Assembly: GCA_937952155.1 (NCBI GenBank)
Contig: CALFYH010000072.1
Location: forward strand, 1-7,717
From: an uncultured Saprospiraceae bacterium
GTDB taxonomy: Bacteria; Bacteroidota; Bacteroidia; Chitinophagales; Saprospiraceae
Reading direction: 5' to 3'
DNA length: 7,717 bases
Shown: piece by piece, positions 5,898-7,717 of the stretch
How positions within the stretch are numbered: the first letter of the stretch is position 1
Layout: the number at the start of each line of letters is the position of its first letter
Position numbers and translations under genes: made by a program
The notes under the pieces: model-generated
Seen by the model: the letters and a program-made list of their open reading frames with translations, nothing else
Database searches by the model: none
What the model was told of the DNA's origin: nothing

Positions 5898-6947
5898 ATG
5901 ATGATCCACCATAACGAAGCCATTTTGCAAGGTGTAGCTGCCCATATCATCGGCAATCAACACGATAATGAAGATATTATCTATTCATCTGTAGCAGTAA
6001 ATGTAGAAGATCAGGCGCTCAATGAAACCTTGAAATCATACTTCCTTAAATCATTTAAGGAACCAGAATATTTTTGTTTTTCTTTTCCTACAGGCGAATT
6101 GGAACTCAATCCTGTTTATAATTTTTGTGCCAATATCTTTGATGATCCAACTTGTCTGCACGAACAATCTGTCAAAATAGCAAGACATTTGTACGAAAAA
6201 TCCAAGCATCCAAATATCAAATCTGGCGAATTGTTTGTCGCATATTTCAGTCAAATACTTGCGGATGATACCGTATATGATGCCATTGCTATATTCAAAT
6301 CTGAAAATAAGAACCAATTTCTCAAGCTGCTACAAGATAAACACACCTTTATCCTCTCGCACGATACTGGCACCGATACTGCTACTGTAGATAAGGCGTG
6401 CCTGATATTCAATACGGATAGAGATGAAGGATTTAAGATTTGTAATATCGATCACAGCAATAGATACAAAGATGCACAATACTGGCGCGAAGAATTTCTG
6501 ATGATTTCGCCAGTTCATGATGATTTTCAAAATACGAAAAACTATATCCGAGCCACCAAGGATTTTATCAAAGATAGGATGTCCAAAGAGTTCGATACCG
6601 ACAAGGCCGAAGAAGCATCTGTAATGCGTAGGTCACAAGATTACTTCAAACACAACGAAAAATTTGACATTGTCGAATACGAAGAGCGCGTATTCAAAGA
6701 TGGGAAAGTGATCGAAGCTTTTCAGGATTATAAATCAGAATATGAATCTACAAAGGCCACATCACTAGACGATCGTTTCGATATATCGGATTATGCTGTC
6801 AAGAAGCATGCACGCGTCTTCAAAAGTATCATCAAACTGGATAAAAACTTCCATATCTACGTCCACGGCGATAAAAACAAAATTTTGAAAGGTACAGACG
6901 ATGATGGCAAAAAATATTATATCTTGTATTATGAGGAAGAGAGTTGA
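5898..6947 (+). CDS. Nucleoid-associated protein, NA37/NdpA (YejK) family
   Basis: The 350-residue product resembles the NA37/NdpA family (PF04245), cytosolic proteins that co-purify with the bacterial nucleoid and whose molecular activity is not settled. Recognisable features are the opening HHNEAILQGVAAHIIG, a central SGELFVAYFSQILADDTVYD followed by AIAIFKSENKNQFL, and a closing VFKSIIKLDKNFHIYVHGDK near residues 300-325. E. coli NdpA is about 335 residues, close to this length. The frame is open from an ATG at 5778 that overlaps the previous gene, but those 40 extra residues lack family character and contain the promoter box. The start is therefore placed at the Met-Met pair: 5898, or 5901 one codon later. 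There is no signal peptide. The family assignment rests on overall pattern, because it has no catalytic motif to check. The gene follows the alpha-helical protein after 92 nt but appears separately transcribed. Confidence 0.8.
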   Translation: MMIHHNEAILQGVAAHIIGNQHDNEDIIYSSVAVNVEDQALNETLKSYFLKSFKEPEYFCFSFPTGELELNPVYNFCANIFDDPTCLHEQSVKIARHLYEKSKHPNIKSGELFVAYFSQILADDTVYDAIAIFKSENKNQFLKLLQDKHTFILSHDTGTDTATVDKACLIFNTDRDEGFKICNIDHSNRYKDAQYWREEFLMISPVHDDFQNTKNYIRATKDFIKDRMSKEFDTDKAEEASVMRRSQDYFKHNEKFDIVEYEERVFKDGKVIEAFQDYKSEYESTKATSLDDRFDISDYAVKKHARVFKSIIKLDKNFHIYVHGDKNKILKGTDDDGKKYYILYYEEES

Positions 6948-7013
6948 TGTGTTATAAAAAGTAATTTCTACTGATTTAAGATTCTCTTGGCTATTTAATT
7001 CCAATATAATAAC

Positions 7014-7031
7014 ATTACAAATATTTGTAAT
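7014..7031. promoter_or_regulatory. Perfect 18-bp palindrome upstream of ogt
   Basis: ATTACAAATATTTGTAAT is identical to its own reverse complement, with no central spacer. It lies in the 214-bp spacer between the nucleoid-associated gene and ogt, about 105 nt upstream of the ogt -7 box. No U tract follows and the stem is AT-rich, so it is a poor terminator. A dimeric regulator operator is possible but unproven. Apart from this palindrome and the ogt promoter box, I see nothing else definite in 6948-7161. Confidence 0.4.
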
Positions 7032-7136
7032 ATTTTGAGAATTGTAATTGTCAATTTCAATCTAAGAAGTTTATAAAATCCCTAATAGAAATTACCTCAT
7101 CAAAACCAATTGATATAATATTTAACGGCTCTTTTA

Positions 7137-7144
7137 TACCTTTG
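7137..7144 (+). promoter_or_regulatory. -7 promoter box for ogt
   Basis: TACCTTTG matches TAnnTTTG perfectly and ends 17 nt before the ogt ATG. The nearest upstream TTG (7110-7112) is 24 nt away, slightly long, so the -33 element is weak. Confidence 0.55.
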
Positions 7145-7161
7145 CTACAAACATCATCAGC

Positions 7162-7662
7162 ATGGATCCCAATTTATTTTTCCAAACAATAACTAGCCAT
7201 CTTGGTGATATCACTATTGCCGCATCTGACTTGGGTATCCGCTGGGTTAAATTAAATAGTGAACACAAAAACGACAATCATCCTAATCATCACACAGAAA
7301 AGGCAGCAAGTCAATTGACTCAGTATTTTGAAGGCAAACGCACCACATTTGACCTTGCATTTGATTTAGACGGATATACCGAATTTTCACAAAAAGTATG
7401 GACAGAATTATTAAACATTCCCTATGGTGAAACAATATCCTATAAGGAACTTGCCATCCGGCTCGGCGATGTAAAATGTATCCGCGCCGCTGGTACTGCC
7501 AATGGACGCAATCCTATTCCGATCATCATCCCTTGTCATCGGGTGATAGGCAGCGATGGCAACCTAACTGGCTATGCGCTAGGTCTTGACATCAAAAAAG
7601 CACTCTTAACTATAGAAAATCCACAAAAATATAGGCAAGTTCAAGGTAGTTTCCCATTTTAA
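7162..7662 (+). CDS. ogt: Methylated-DNA-[protein]-cysteine S-methyltransferase (O6-alkylguanine-DNA alkyltransferase)
   Basis: This enzyme repairs O6-methylguanine and related O-alkyl lesions by moving the alkyl group irreversibly onto its own cysteine. The 166-residue protein has the usual short N-terminal domain (1-70) and the conserved C-terminal domain (about 74-152). The acceptor is Cys125 in IPCHRVIG. Tyr94 (ISYKELA), the arginine finger Arg108 (IRAAGTANGRNP) and Glu152 (LLTIE) fit the human MGMT residues Tyr114, Arg128 and Glu172 by position. The cysteine is present, so this is not an alkyltransferase-like protein. One departure is GYALGL at 137-142: Leu140 occupies the position of a glycine in E. 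coli Ogt (GYAGG) and human MGMT, while E. coli Ada has tryptophan there. There is no Ada-type AraC domain fused to it. The start is set by a TACCTTTG promoter box 17 nt upstream. The gene appears monocistronic on its left side. Confidence 0.96.
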   Translation: MDPNLFFQTITSHLGDITIAASDLGIRWVKLNSEHKNDNHPNHHTEKAASQLTQYFEGKRTTFDLAFDLDGYTEFSQKVWTELLNIPYGETISYKELAIRLGDVKCIRAAGTANGRNPIPIIIPCHRVIGSDGNLTGYALGLDIKKALLTIENPQKYRQVQGSFPF

Positions 7663-7663
7663 C

Positions 7664-7717
7664 TCACAGCACATTGCGCAATACATCCAATGAATTCAAA
7701 TCTCGAAATCCCGATAT
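7664..7717 (-). CDS. Possible 3' end of a convergent gene at the right edge
   Basis: On the minus strand the edge of the window reads as 17 open codons ending in TGA at 7666-7664, giving ISGFRDLNSLDVLRNVL. Its codons (many TTG, GAT, AAT, GTA) look natural for this genome. The stop would lie one base beyond the ogt stop, leaving no room for a terminator. The same bases can instead be read on the plus strand as the start of a gene (ATG at 7690, MNSNLEIPI), 27 nt after ogt. The stretch is too short to decide, and chance openness over 17 codons is common. Confidence 0.3.
   Translation of the reverse strand: MSGFRDLNSLDVLRNVL

Noticed and set aside
6937..6997. Weak inverted repeat (AAGAG and CTCTT) after the nucleoid-associated gene as a terminator
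   Set aside because: The arms are five bases, far apart, and not followed by a T run.
6051..7004. Three short minus-strand frames opposite and just past the nucleoid-associated protein gene
   Set aside because: They lie mostly or wholly antisense to a supported gene, have no upstream promoter box, and their products have no family features.
7690..7717. Plus-strand ATG starting MNSNLEIPI at the right edge
   Set aside because: Only nine codons are visible, there is no TAnnTTTG box in the 27-nt gap after ogt, and the opposite-strand reading is slightly more gene-like. It cannot be excluded.

Overview
The window looks like chromosomal DNA from a member of the Bacteroidota, most likely the Saprospiraceae or relatives. 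Four signs point there. The base composition is AT-rich. Start codons lack Shine-Dalgarno sequences. Promoters carry the Bacteroidota -7 box TAnnTTTG. One secreted protein is built like a Saprospiraceae type IX secretion (T9SS) cargo, with a cohesin-like domain, a DUF7619-like domain and a C-terminal sorting domain beginning IFPNPTTSEI. The lineage is inferred from these features, not from a database search.

The left part (1-4278) is transcribed leftward. From right to left it holds a 727-residue T9SS-exported surface or secreted protein with its own terminator; a wrecked second T9SS cargo gene, reduced to a signal peptide joined out of frame to half a sorting domain, still followed by an intact terminator; a coiled-coil/PD-(D/E)XK nuclease-fold protein of the DUF3782/COG5493 type with a near-perfect promoter; truA, the tRNA pseudouridine-38/39/40 synthase; and the first 21 codons of a gene running off the left edge.

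The strand changes in the 171-bp AT-rich spacer 4279-4449. The right part (4450-7717) is transcribed rightward. It holds an unrecognised 451-residue alpha-helical protein with a TPR-like region, a nucleoid-associated NA37/NdpA-family protein whose real start is about 40 codons inside its open frame, and an ogt-type O6-alkylguanine-DNA alkyltransferase. The right edge is ambiguous: both strands can be read as the end or beginning of another gene.

Most genes appear to be separate transcription units. Five of them have a perfect TAnnTTTG box upstream, and in four cases the box ends only 15-22 nt before the ATG, implying very short leaders. I see no phage, insertion sequence, CRISPR array, RNA gene or clear multi-gene novel system. 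The most notable unlabelled signals are the collapsed T9SS cargo gene (1766-1931), two related terminator hairpins that share stem and loop sequence, a perfect 18-bp palindrome in front of ogt, and a recurring TTTGTAAT-type motif in the rightward spacers.
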